Notes under the pieces: generated by a model
The model's database searches: none
Told to the model about the DNA's origin: nothing
What the model saw: the letters and a program-made list of their open reading frames with translations, nothing else
Made by a program: the position numbers and the translations under genes
Shown: positions 8,007 through 16,116 of the stretch, one piece after another
How the letters are laid out: the number at the start of each line of letters is the position of its first letter
How positions within the stretch are numbered: the stretch's first letter is position 1
Origin: an uncultured Sphaerochaeta sp.
GTDB taxonomy: Bacteria > Spirochaetota > Spirochaetia > Sphaerochaetales > Sphaerochaetaceae
Reading direction: 5' to 3'
Assembly (NCBI RefSeq): GCF_963667405.1
Contig: NZ_OY763408.1
Coordinates: 62,001 to 126,000, forward strand
DNA length: 64,000 nt

Positions 8007-9356
8007 TCAATCACGCTGACGTCGTTGGTGCAAAGCCTCGACAATCTCGCGATGTCTCTCCTCGGTAAGGGGATAGAACAGGATGGGAATGATACCCAAA
8101 AGACTGGCGGCAAAGGGAAGCAGGGTGGTCAGGGTATGGATGCCGGCAAGGGTGGTGGCTGTCTGGACTGCATTCGGCTGGTAGCCGATCAACGCAAGGG
8201 TGGCTGCGATGGTGATGGAGGTCACCGCTGCGGTGAGCTTGGCCAGGAAGGTCTGGCTGGAGAAGATGGTTCCTTCGCTGCGCCGGCCGGTGGCCAGCTC
8301 CCCATACTCGATGGTGTCTGCAATCATGGCTGTCTGGATCACCTGCGGGCTTGCCATGCCGATTGAGCTGATGCAGTTGAAGAAGAGCAGCAGGACAAAG
8401 TTGTCCCAACCGACGAGAAAGAAACCGAGGCTTCCGAGGGCATAGATGAGGTAGTAGACGATGCAGGCCCGTTTTTTCCCCAGTCTCCGGGTAAGCAAGG
8501 GAACTGTGGCAATGCCAAGGAGAATGAAGGGGATGTTGATGCCTGCGAGCAGGGTATAGAGCAGCTCATTGCTGAGGTTGTACTTTGCATAGTAGATGAG
8601 CATGCTCAGTTTTCCTGTCTGCCCGATTCCTGTGAAGAAACCACTGAGAATTACCAGAAGCAAGGGCTTGTTGGAGAGAAAAATCTTGGGAATATCCGAG
8701 AATCGTGGTTTCTGGTCGTCTTGGGTCACCACTCGTTCTTTCACTGCGAGGAAGGCGATGAGAAAACAGATGACGGTGAGCAGTGAGTAGACGAGGCTGG
8801 TCATCTGGTAACCCCGCTCGGGTTTCCCTTCCACACTGAAGAGCAGTATCAGGGGTTGGGTGGCCAAGGTTGCCAGGGCAACTGCAACCGTTGCCATGAA
8901 TCGGGGATAGACCACCACGCTGGAACGGACTTTGGTATCCTCGCTGATGGTGCTGCTCATCGCCCAGAAGGGGACGTCGCTTGCCGTGTAGATCATGCCG
9001 AAGCAGATGTAGGTAACTGCAGCCCAGACAACCTTTCCGCTGTGGCTGAATTGGGGGGCGCTGAACGAAGCGACGGCAAAGGGCAGGAAGAGGATGGGGG
9101 TGAACAGCAGGTACGGGCGGAACTTTCCCCACCGTGAGTGTGTCCTGTCGGCAAGCATACCCATCAGAGGGTCATTGATCGCATCCCACATTCTTGCGAC
9201 CAGGAGAATCGTGCCGGCGGCTGCGGGGAGGATGCCGAAGATATCGGTGTAGAAGAACAGGAGGAAGTTGGCCATGAGGTTGTAGAGCATATTCTGGCCG
9301 AAACACCCGAAGCCGTATGCCATCTTTTCCTGAGTGCGGACTGTTTGTTGTTCCAT
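8007..9356 (-). CDS. GPH-family sugar:cation symporter (MelB/YicJ-like)
   Basis: This 449-residue inner-membrane protein with about 12 hydrophobic segments belongs to the glycoside-pentoside-hexuronide:cation symporters of the major facilitator superfamily. Seen are KMAYGFGCFGQNMLYN near the N terminus, the motif RMWDAINDPLMGMLADRT, and RWGKFRPYLL, all diagnostic of MelB, XylP and YicJ relatives. The cargo is probably a glycoside or oligosaccharide; a link to the alpha-xylosidase 6.5 kb away is possible because YicJ/YicI are partners in E. coli, but here they are not adjacent. The start at 9356 has no SD; a promoter -10 box sits 7 nt before it, implying a leaderless mRNA shared with the U32 gene. 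Confidence 0.85.
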   Translation of the reverse strand: MEQQTVRTQEKMAYGFGCFGQNMLYNLMANFLLFFYTDIFGILPAAAGTILLVARMWDAINDPLMGMLADRTHSRWGKFRPYLLFTPILFLPFAVASFSAPQFSHSGKVVWAAVTYICFGMIYTASDVPFWAMSSTISEDTKVRSSVVVYPRFMATVAVALATLATQPLILLFSVEGKPERGYQMTSLVYSLLTVICFLIAFLAVKERVVTQDDQKPRFSDIPKIFLSNKPLLLVILSGFFTGIGQTGKLSMLIYYAKYNLSNELLYTLLAGINIPFILLGIATVPLLTRRLGKKRACIVYYLIYALGSLGFFLVGWDNFVLLLFFNCISSIGMASPQVIQTAMIADTIEYGELATGRRSEGTIFSSQTFLAKLTAAVTSITIAATLALIGYQPNAVQTATTLAGIHTLTTLLPFAASLLGIIPILFYPLTEERHREIVEALHQRRQRD

Positions 9357-9363
9357 GGGAAAA

Positions 9364-9391
9364 AGCCTAGCACAAGCAGGCATACATGCAA
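9364..9391 (-). promoter_or_regulatory. Leaderless promoter of the GPH symporter gene
   Basis: On the minus strand TTGCAT (9386-9391), a 16-bp spacer and TAGGCT (9364-9369) end 7 nt before the ATG; no SD is present. Confidence 0.55.
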
Positions 9392-9408
9392 GAGCGAGGG
9401 ACGTGCCC

Positions 9409-9438
9409 TTGTCCATTCCATCTTGCAGAGAGTATACT
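9409..9438 (+). promoter_or_regulatory. Promoter of the cNMP-binding protein gene
   Basis: TTGTCC (9409-9414), an 18-bp spacer and TATACT (9433-9438) precede a short leader with AAGGAGG. It is divergent from the symporter promoter about 20 bp away. Confidence 0.5.
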
Positions 9439-9459
9439 TTTTGCATAAGGAGGCTGCGT

Positions 9460-10008
9460 ATGCCGATGAAAAGTGATGCAGGAAACACTGTGCTGGAAGT
9501 TGCCAAAGGAACGATCATCTATGAGCAAGGCGCTCCCTGTTCCACCATGTTCCTCCTTCGCAGCGGGACAGTTGGGTTGTATCTGAATTACCATACGCCC
9601 CAGCAGTTCCAGCTATTCGAGATCTCCCGTCCCGGGTCAAGCCTGGGGGAGATGGGGCTGTTTGAGAAAGAACCGCGCAATGCAACTGCCGTCGCACTCA
9701 GCGACTGCACTCTTGTCGAGATTTCCCAGGCGAATTTCCCCGCCTTCATCGAGGCCCATCCCGATGAGACGAAGCAGATGATCCTTGATTTGAGCCAGCG
9801 CTTCAAGATGGCCATTGTGGAGGTCAAGAACAACCAGCAGATCATTGCAGAGTGCCTTGAAGCCCTCAAGGAAGCACAGGCGAACAAGAAGGATACGCTG
9901 AAGGAACGCATCAGGAAGATCAGCGATTACCTGTTGGACATCCCCCAGGATGTCCCCCCTGAACTCTATTTGAGTTTCAATTCGCGTTTCCACGGAACAA
10001 TGTTCTAG
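9460..10008 (+). CDS. Cyclic-nucleotide-binding domain protein without HTH
   Basis: The 182-residue protein has a CRP/FNR-type cNMP-binding fold at residues about 8-125: IYEQGAPCSTMFLLRSGTVGLY and a phosphate-binding-cassette-like GSSLGEMGLFEKEPRNATAVAL. After the C-helix (about 115-150) only some 35 residues remain, ending RFHGTMF, so there is no helix-turn-helix and the protein should not bind DNA by itself. AAGGAGG 6 nt upstream fixes the ATG at 9460. It could be a ligand sensor acting on a partner, or a remnant of a longer regulator; no downstream HTH frame was found before the terminator. It is divergent from the symporter gene. Confidence 0.75.
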   Translation: MPMKSDAGNTVLEVAKGTIIYEQGAPCSTMFLLRSGTVGLYLNYHTPQQFQLFEISRPGSSLGEMGLFEKEPRNATAVALSDCTLVEISQANFPAFIEAHPDETKQMILDLSQRFKMAIVEVKNNQQIIAECLEALKEAQANKKDTLKERIRKISDYLLDIPQDVPPELYLSFNSRFHGTMF

Positions 10009-10030
10009 GATCGGCGAATCTTCCCAAAGA

Positions 10031-10066
10031 AAAAGCACGCAGGCATAATTCCCGCGTGCTTTCTCT
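10031..10066. terminator. Bidirectional terminator
   Basis: AAAGCACGC (10032-10040) pairs with GCGTGCTTT (10054-10062); T-rich tails exist on both strands. It separates the convergent cNMP-protein and PEP carboxykinase genes. Confidence 0.75.
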
Positions 10067-10086
10067 ATTTCGACCGATCAGTTGTT

Positions 10087-11982
10087 TCAGCCTTTGTAGG
10101 TCCCGGGGAGAATCAGGTCCCCATAGGTGTCCCTGGCTTTGGCAATCCTTGCGATGGTGGCATCCCAGTAGTCGAAAATCTCCTTGGGAGTGTTCGGATC
10201 CATCTTCTGGTAGTATGCCTTCGTCCTCTCCAGCTTCTCGATCCACTTGGTGCAGCGGAAGGTGAACAGGTAGTCGTACTTCTCCTTGGAGAACTCCTCA
10301 TCAAGGTGTTTCTTGAACAGGACCTTCAGATCCTCATAGTGGGGAATCTTTCCGGTCGGGGTGTCATATGCCTCATACTCATTGTGGATGCGTCCATCCG
10401 CCCAGTGCAGCCACACCTTCTTGGCGAGCTTGCTGGTCATGAAGTGCCCCTGCTCATCGCGCATGAAGTAGTTGTTGCTGAAAATCCTCGGGGTTTGTTT
10501 CACCGACTCGCCGAACTTGATGTTGTTCATCGTGTAGGTGCCGAGAGGATAGGAGACGAAGTCCATGTTGGCCATGGGACTGGGGGTGCGTACGCCTTCC
10601 TTGCCCAAGGTTGCGCTGGTGGTCTCGGACTCAAGGGTTGCGGCCTTGATCAGGATGCCATCCTTCCAGTTCGGGGATTCCTCAACAGGTACGGTGATGT
10701 CACTGTCGCGTCCGCCATAGAGGACCCCGTCAACCTTGACGCCGTCCTTTGCCTCAAAGCCCTTTTTGTCAATGTTGTCCAGGTAGTCCAGACGCATGGT
10801 GTAGCGTGCATTGCCATGGGCAACGCCGACTTCCTTGCCGGTTTCATCCTTGACGCCCTTCTTCCACTCGCCGAAATGATTGTGTCCTTCCTCAGGAGCC
10901 TCAACACCCATACCCAGCCAGTACGGCTTGTTGTCCTTTCCGCGCAGGACGTTCGAGAAGATGACTTCCTGGTTCATCATCAGGTTCTTGAAGATGACCG
11001 GGTCGTCCTGGGCATTGACGTCCTTGATGATGCCGAACATACCGAACTCAACATTGACTGCACGGAATTCGCCGTCAATGTTTCTGAAATAGGCGATGTC
11101 GTCACCAACAATCTGTTCGCCGGGGATCATGGCGGTGGAGGTCTTGCCGCAGGCGGAGGGGTAGGCGCCGCAGAAATAGGTCTTGCGGTTCTTTTCCATA
11201 TCCAGGGCTGCCATTACGAACATATGCTCGCACAGCCAGCCTTCCTTGCCGGACTTGCTTATTGCAAGGCGCATGGAGTGCTTCTTCAATCCCACGGAGT
11301 TTCCTGCATACTGGTCGTTCATGGAGTACACGATGTTGTTCTGGGTATCCATGTAAATCCTGCGATTCTCAAGGTCCTTGGAGCAGTTGTTCTCATCGAG
11401 GGGGCCTGCAGAGTGGATGAAGCGGAAGAAGTCAGCCTTCTCGGCGTCCTTCATCTTCAGAAAATGGCTGTAAGCGGTGCGATAGAGGATGTTCTCGGAG
11501 TGAGCGACATACCAGCTGTCGGTGAACTGGACACAGGGGATGGTAAAGGGGCTTTCGGTTGGGCCTTCCGAGTAGAAGAGGACCACTGCGTCTTTCCCTT
11601 TCATGATGCCCTTGGAGATGCCCATGATCTCCTCATAGCCCTGCTCATATTCCACGCTGTTGAGGGTGGACATTTTTGCCATGTTTTCCTTGTAGACCAT
11701 GAAGCGGGTGTTCTTCTTGTCACGGGCCTGGTCGCCATAGCCGTCCCAGTGAATTGTCTGCTTGGAGTTGGCAAGGGTGAATTCCTCTCCCAAGGCCAAG
11801 GCCCTGTCTCTGACATACTGGGTATCTTTTTCACTGTCATCACATACGTAGATGCTCTTCGGATCACAGTGCTCAGCAAATGTTCCTACGAAATTCAGTA
11901 CATGTTCGTTCTGCAAGGCCATGAGTTTAGCGAGGCTTTCTGCACTCATTTTCTCTTTGAGAATGGCTTCAAACTTTGTCAT
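10087..11982 (-). CDS. Divergent GTP-type phosphoenolpyruvate carboxykinase
   Basis: This 631-residue protein is recognisably a GTP-type PEPCK: the P-loop/kinase-1a motif reads CGAYPSACGKTSTAMI, with the catalytic Cys before GKT, kinase-2 reads VGDDIAYFRN, and FYSEGPTESPFTIP occupies the place of the usual GPIGSP substrate loop. It is strongly diverged from the second PEPCK gene 660 bp away; the canonical FFGVAPGTS segment is replaced by MFGIIKDVN. The reaction is interconversion of oxaloacetate and PEP, which in fermenters can run toward CO2 fixation. A very good SD (GAGGAGGAAAT) precedes the ATG. Whether it has kept nucleotide and substrate specificity cannot be told. A palindrome lies 100 bp upstream. 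Confidence 0.85.
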   Translation of the reverse strand: MTKFEAILKEKMSAESLAKLMALQNEHVLNFVGTFAEHCDPKSIYVCDDSEKDTQYVRDRALALGEEFTLANSKQTIHWDGYGDQARDKKNTRFMVYKENMAKMSTLNSVEYEQGYEEIMGISKGIMKGKDAVVLFYSEGPTESPFTIPCVQFTDSWYVAHSENILYRTAYSHFLKMKDAEKADFFRFIHSAGPLDENNCSKDLENRRIYMDTQNNIVYSMNDQYAGNSVGLKKHSMRLAISKSGKEGWLCEHMFVMAALDMEKNRKTYFCGAYPSACGKTSTAMIPGEQIVGDDIAYFRNIDGEFRAVNVEFGMFGIIKDVNAQDDPVIFKNLMMNQEVIFSNVLRGKDNKPYWLGMGVEAPEEGHNHFGEWKKGVKDETGKEVGVAHGNARYTMRLDYLDNIDKKGFEAKDGVKVDGVLYGGRDSDITVPVEESPNWKDGILIKAATLESETTSATLGKEGVRTPSPMANMDFVSYPLGTYTMNNIKFGESVKQTPRIFSNNYFMRDEQGHFMTSKLAKKVWLHWADGRIHNEYEAYDTPTGKIPHYEDLKVLFKKHLDEEFSKEKYDYLFTFRCTKWIEKLERTKAYYQKMDPNTPKEIFDYWDATIARIAKARDTYGDLILPGTYKG

Positions 11983-12083
11983 ATTTCCTCCTCAAGGATT
12001 GGGTTCCTTTCCTATTCTCTTCCTTTTCGCATGATTGTTCAAGCGGAGAGGTCCACCACCTCACGCAAGAGATGTGAAGGAAT

Positions 12084-12118
12084 ATAACTATTTCATATGT
12101 AATTACATATATAGTTAT
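12084..12118. promoter_or_regulatory. Large palindromic operator-like element between the two PEPCK genes
   Basis: A perfect 16-bp palindrome ATATGTAATTACATAT (12095-12110) is enclosed by outer arms ATAACTAT (12084-12091) and ATAGTTAT (12111-12118). It is about 100 bp upstream of the leftward PEPCK start. The cognate regulator is unknown. Confidence 0.45.
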
Positions 12119-12553
12119 TTCCATGATATCAGGAGTGTCTTTTGACGCTTTGTGCAGTCAGTTGAAATGTGTTTTAATGTTCAGAAAAGTGATACAAATT
12201 TAGCAAAACGCCCAAAACTTTGTATTATATCCTACCAATTAACAAGTATAACTAGGTATTCATATATTGCAGGTATTTCTCTCCCCAGTTTTCCGGTTTG
12301 TAGCGCTGGTTTTCCTTTGGGGTGTGACTCTGGGTGCGACTTGGATTGGCAAGATTCGGATTATGAGAATTCCTAAAACCTTTAGGTAAAGCCAATAAAA
12401 TAGTATATCAATGTATGAGCACCAGACAATATAGCTTATGGTACAGAATTATAGAGTGTAGCTACCAACGTACAAACTCATCAGCAGGTGAGTATGTATG
12501 TGCATGAAAGTCCCCAACTTTGTCGCTGAAAAGCCAAATGCTTAGGAATAGGC
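12119..12553. other. AT-rich intergenic region with no supported gene
   Basis: This part of the 660-bp spacer between the PEPCK genes is far more AT-rich than its neighbours. It holds a short inverted repeat ATACAAA/TTTGTAT (12192-12198, 12219-12225) and a small hairpin CCTAAA/TTTAGG (12372-12386). A 74-codon open frame at 12152 has no SD and no recognisable product. I see no known riboswitch. Confidence 0.5.
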
Positions 12554-12582
12554 TTGATTAATTTGGATGTTTCTGGTACTTA
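12554..12582 (+). promoter_or_regulatory. Candidate promoter of pckG
   Basis: TTGATT (12554-12559) and TACTTA (12577-12582) are 17 bp apart, about 60 bp before pckG, whose SD is AAGGAG. Confidence 0.45.
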
Positions 12583-12642
12583 ATAAGTTGAACTGTAACA
12601 GATAAAAATATTTTTGCAGTATTTTTTTACAAGGAGAACCCC

Positions 12643-14472
12643 ATGAACGTCAATGACATCAAACATGCTGGGCTCAAGAAGTGGATTTTGGATTTTGCTG
12701 AGCTGACGACCCCTGATGCGATCGTAATTGCTGACGGATCTTCCGCACAGTACGATGAGCTGGTTGCCCAGCAGGTTGCCGGAGGCTACGCTGTCCGGTT
12801 GAACCCCGAGAAGAATCCCGGTAGTATCGCCTACAATTCCGACCCCTCCGACGTTGCACGCGTCGAGAACAGAACCTACATTGCTGCCAAGTCCAAGGAA
12901 GCTGCAGGTCCGACCAACAACTGGATTGATCCCGTCGCTCTCAAAGAGACTATGACAGGCCTGTACCGTGGTTGCATGAAGGGCCGCACCCTGTATGTCA
13001 TTCCGTTCTCCATGGGCCCGATCGGCAGTCCCATCGCCAAGATTGGTGTTGAGCTTACCGACAGTGCATACGTTGTGATCAACATGATGATCATGACCCG
13101 TGTAGGCCTGAAGGTCCTCGATGTCCTTGGAGCCGAAGGCGAATATGTACCTTGTTACCACAGCGTCGGCAAGCCCCTCGCTGAAGGTGAGAACGACAAC
13201 GGCAAGTGGCCCTGCGCTCCGCTTGAGGACAAGTACATCTCCCACTTCCCTGAGACCCGCGAGATCTGGTCCTATGGTTCCGGCTACGGCGGGAACGCCC
13301 TGCTTGGAAAGAAGTGCCTGGCCCTGCGCATTGCATCCGTGCTTGCTCACGACGAAGGCTGGCTTGCTGAGCACATGCTCATCCTCAAGATTTCCAACCC
13401 CGAAGGCAAGAGCATCTTCGTTACCGGTGCATTCCCGTCCGCTTGCGGCAAGACCAACCTGGCCATGCTTGTTCCGACGCTCCCCGGCTGGAAGGTCGAG
13501 ACCGTTGGTGATGACATCGCTTGGATGAAGTTTGGTGCTGACGGCCGTCTCTATGCCATCAACCCGGAAGCTGGTTTCTTCGGTGTTGCCCCCGGTACCT
13601 CCAACGATTCCAACTACAATGCCATGGTCAGTGCTTCCAAGAACAGCATTTTCACCAACTGTGCCCTCACCGAGGACAATGATGTATGGTGGGAAGGCAT
13701 CGGCTATGATGCTCCCGGCACCCTGATCGACTGGCACGGCAACGAATGGGTTCAGGACAAGGGCAACAAGGAACAGAAGCCTGCTGCTCACCCGAATGCC
13801 CGTTTCACCGCTCCCGCTTCCCAGTGCCCGAGCATTGCAAGCGAGTGGGAAGATCCGAAGGGTGTGCCCATCAGCGCAATCCTCTTCGGTGGCCGTCGCC
13901 CGAAGACCATCCCCTTGGTACACCAGAGCCGCGACTGGAACCACGGTGTCTTCCTTGGTTCGATTGTCGGTTCGGAAATCACCGCAGCTGCACTCGACCT
14001 CAAGGTTGGTACCATCCGCCGCGACCCGTTCGCCATGCTTCCGTTCTGCGGATACAACATGGGTGAGTACTTCCAGCACTGGATCAACGTTGGTAAAGCT
14101 GCACCGGATGCTGACAAGCTTCCCAAGATTTTCTACGTCAACTGGTTCCGCAAGACTGACGAAGGCAAGTGGCTCTGGCCCGGTTTCGGTGAGAACAGCC
14201 GCGTCCTGAAGTGGGTCTTTGAGGCCTGTGAAGGTACTGCAAAGACCATGGAAACCCCGATCGGCATCATGCCCACTCCGGACGCACTCGATCGTCCTGA
14301 AGGTGTTACCGAAGAGGATATGAAGGAGCTTCTGGCTGTCGACGTGGAAGGCTGGTTGAAGGAAGTCGCTGACATCCGCGCCAACCACTACCCGAAGTTC
14401 GGCGACAAGCTGCCCAAGGAACTCGCTACGTTCCTGGATCAGCTCGAGGCAAACCTCAAGGCTGCCCTGTAA
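12643..14472 (+). CDS. pckG: Phosphoenolpyruvate carboxykinase (GTP)
   Basis: This is a canonical 609-residue GTP-dependent PEPCK. It carries [19 protein letters not shown] (substrate loop), [12 protein letters not shown], the P-loop [13 protein letters not shown] with the reactive Cys, [10 protein letters not shown], and FFGVAPGTS. In an anaerobe it can fix CO2 onto PEP with GTP formation or feed gluconeogenesis. Codon use is highly biased to frequent codons, which suggests strong expression and also explains a 699-codon antisense open frame. It diverges from the second, atypical PEPCK, and ends at a strong terminator, so it is monocistronic. Confidence 0.95.
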   Translation: MNVNDIKHAGLKKWILDFAELTTPDAIVIADGSSAQYDELVAQQVAGGYAVRLNPEKNPGSIAYNSDPSDVARVENRTYIAAKSKEAAGPTNNWIDPVALKETMTGLYRGCMKGRTLYVIPFSMGPIGSPIAKIGVELTDSAYVVINMMIMTRVGLKVLDVLGAEGEYVPCYHSVGKPLAEGENDNGKWPCAPLEDKYISHFPETREIWSYGSGYGGNALLGKKCLALRIASVLAHDEGWLAEHMLILKISNPEGKSIFVTGAFPSACGKTNLAMLVPTLPGWKVETVGDDIAWMKFGADGRLYAINPEAGFFGVAPGTSNDSNYNAMVSASKNSIFTNCALTEDNDVWWEGIGYDAPGTLIDWHGNEWVQDKGNKEQKPAAHPNARFTAPASQCPSIASEWEDPKGVPISAILFGGRRPKTIPLVHQSRDWNHGVFLGSIVGSEITAAALDLKVGTIRRDPFAMLPFCGYNMGEYFQHWINVGKAAPDADKLPKIFYVNWFRKTDEGKWLWPGFGENSRVLKWVFEACEGTAKTMETPIGIMPTPDALDRPEGVTEEDMKELLAVDVEGWLKEVADIRANHYPKFGDKLPKELATFLDQLEANLKAAL

Positions 14473-14495
14473 GCGAACAATCTCTGCATTTTTCG

Positions 14496-14524
14496 ACGGC
14501 TCTCCCTCACGGGAGGGCCGTTTT
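14496..14524 (+). terminator. Terminator of pckG
   Basis: ACGGCTCTCCC (14496-14506) pairs with GGGAGGGCCGT (14511-14521) around TCAC, with one wobble, followed by TTT. Confidence 0.85.
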
Positions 14525-14529
14525 GTGTG

Positions 14530-14535
14530 TATACT
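14530..14535 (+). promoter_or_regulatory. -10 box of leaderless WYL regulator gene
   Basis: TATACT ends 6 nt before the ATG at 14542. There is no SD; the pckG terminator occupies the position of the -35 region. Confidence 0.45.
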
Positions 14536-14541
14536 CTCGGC

Positions 14542-15501
14542 ATGAGCCAAATAGAACGCATTGTCTTCATCAACCGTACCATTGAGGAGGAGGGTGGGGT
14601 CAGAACCGCACAGATTGCCACCACATACCAGATATCCCGTCGTCAGGTCCTCAGGGATATCGACTACCTGCGTAGCCATCTTGAGGCCCCGATCACCTAT
14701 GATGCGGCCAAGAGGTGGTACACCTATACCAAGGAGTTCACCCTCTTCTCCAATTCAAATGAGCGGATCCTTGTGCTCAATGCCATCTATCGGAGTCTTG
14801 CCAGGTCCCAAGGGATCATGAGCACGCTTACCGACATGCTCAGCGAAGGGCTCGACAGTGGGGTGGAGAAGGGCTACCGTTCCCTTTCCGAAAAAATCAT
14901 GTTCATCACTCCTGTCCAGGATTGGCCCGACTACGACATCTTCAACCAGGTCTGTTCGGCAATGAAGAGTGAACTTCGCATGACCATGCACTACAAGAAC
15001 GCCCGCTCCGAGCTTTCGGTCAGGCACATCGAGCCGCTGAGACTGGTGAACTACAGCGGGCGGTGGTACCTCCTGGCCTTCGACCTGAAACACAAGCAGC
15101 TGAGGACCTTCCATCTTTCAAGGATCATCTCCATCGTTCCCATCCAGGGTGATCGTATCCAAAAGCGATTCGGTGAGGAAGAGCTCGATGCCTTCATCAC
15201 CAGTGGCTATGGGATCTTTATGGGCAAGGAGGTCACCTATGTCACCTTCCGTGTGTATGGCTGGGCGAAGGAGACCCTCGCCACCCAGACCTGGCATAAG
15301 GAACAACAGCTGAGAACCGTCAAGGAAGGGGATGCAGAAGCTTTGGAAGTAACCCTTCCGGCAGCAGACTTGCATGAGATTCTCTCCTCCCTTCTGGCCT
15401 TTGGGGCGGCAGCAAAGCCGATCAGTCCCCCTGAGTTTGTCCAGCTCTACCGGGACTCTCTTTCCGACATGCAAAAAAATCTGGAAATTCCTTTGATGTG
15501 A
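14542..15501 (+). CDS. HTH/WYL-domain transcriptional regulator
   Basis: This 319-residue protein has an N-terminal winged helix (IERIVFINRTIEEEGGVRTAQIATTYQISRR in part; recognition helix SRRQVLRDIDYLR) of the DeoR/YafY type and a WYL ligand-binding domain in the middle (IEPLRLVNYSGRWYLLAFD), followed by a WCX-like C-terminal domain. WYL regulators sense nucleic acid or small ligands; the target here is unknown. The frame permits a start five codons earlier, but a TATACT -10 box lies 6 nt before ATG 14542, so a leaderless start is preferred. It stands alone between pckG and two small genes. Confidence 0.85.
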   Translation: MSQIERIVFINRTIEEEGGVRTAQIATTYQISRRQVLRDIDYLRSHLEAPITYDAAKRWYTYTKEFTLFSNSNERILVLNAIYRSLARSQGIMSTLTDMLSEGLDSGVEKGYRSLSEKIMFITPVQDWPDYDIFNQVCSAMKSELRMTMHYKNARSELSVRHIEPLRLVNYSGRWYLLAFDLKHKQLRTFHLSRIISIVPIQGDRIQKRFGEEELDAFITSGYGIFMGKEVTYVTFRVYGWAKETLATQTWHKEQQLRTVKEGDAEALEVTLPAADLHEILSSLLAFGAAAKPISPPEFVQLYRDSLSDMQKNLEIPLM

Positions 15502-15525
15502 CAATCTGTGTCTCATAACCTGCGC

Positions 15526-15531
15526 TATCCT
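15526..15531 (+). promoter_or_regulatory. -10 box before the two small genes
   Basis: TATCCT lies 26 nt before the ATG at 15558, leaving room for the GGAGGAG ribosome site. No convincing -35 box is visible. Confidence 0.35.
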
Positions 15532-15557
15532 GTCCATGGATACGAAAGGAGGAGAGA

Positions 15558-15713
15558 ATGGAAGAGAGAAAGCAGACCGCAGAAGTGTTGCCGCAGTGGT
15601 ACGGGAAGATGCTGTCTTCCCCCATCCTGTTGCTGCTTTTTGTAGTGGCGGCTTTTCTTGCTTCCCCCCTGTTGTTGGTATACGGGGCGCTCTCTCCCCT
15701 ATTCAGGAGGTGA
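15558..15713 (+). CDS. Small single-span membrane protein
   Basis: This gene is too short for ordinary gene finding: 51 codons from an ATG preceded by GGAGGAG. The product has a polar N terminus (MEERKQTAEVLPQWYGKM), one long hydrophobic helix (PILLLLFVVAAFLASPLLLV) and a short basic tail ending FRR. Its stop overlaps a perfect AGGAGGTGA SD of the next small gene, so the two are an operon. I do not recognise a family. It may anchor or modulate a membrane partner, but nothing in the sequence says which. Confidence 0.6.
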   Translation: MEERKQTAEVLPQWYGKMLSSPILLLLFVVAAFLASPLLLVYGALSPLFRR

Positions 15714-15715
15714 AC

Positions 15716-15934
15716 ATGCAGGAAGAAAGACAGAGACAGGCAAGACCGGGACGGAAATTGGGAGCTGAGAAACGAAGGGTGGCACGCCAGATTCTGCGTG
15801 AGTTCTACGCCAGTGAGGAGTTTACCAGGCTTGGCAGGCGGGTTCAGCTTGCGATGCAGGAACTCTGTCCTGCAGAGGAGAGTGGCAAGCTTGAGCTCCT
15901 TCTTTGCAACCAGGATACACGAAGATTGGCATAG
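15716..15934 (+). CDS. Small basic hypothetical protein
   Basis: This 72-residue protein is rich in Arg/Gln/Glu and predicted to be helical: RQRQARPGRKLGAEKRRVAR followed by a second amphipathic helix and two cysteines (ELCPAEES, LLLCNQD). The start has an ideal SD (AGGAGGTGA) 4 nt upstream, which lies inside the end of the preceding small gene. The same frame is open back to 15536, but the SD makes 15716 the real start. No family is recognised; the charge suggests nucleic-acid or protein binding, which is a guess. Confidence 0.6.
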   Translation: MQEERQRQARPGRKLGAEKRRVARQILREFYASEEFTRLGRRVQLAMQELCPAEESGKLELLLCNQDTRRLA

Positions 15935-16116
15935 TGTTGCAGTATGGTGCCTGTTTTGCGCATATTTCTGCATAAACATGCACTCAGGCGCTTCCCTTTT
16001 TTCGGGTTTTCCCGCTAGGATGGAGAGACTTCCTGCAAGTCATCATCCCCCTCTGTCTGTTGCACACGCACCTTTGCTCTGCTTTGCTGTTGTGTACAGG
16101 CTCAAGGAGCTCTCTG

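Noticed and set aside
12152..12376. 74-codon frame in the PEPCK spacer
   Set aside because: No SD, AT-rich codons unlike neighbours, and no recognisable product.
12580..14679. 699-codon open frame antisense to pckG, and a 593-codon frame antisense to the other PEPCK (10306-12087)
   Set aside because: They mirror genes with strong codon bias, carry no recognisable domain and have no credible start signals.
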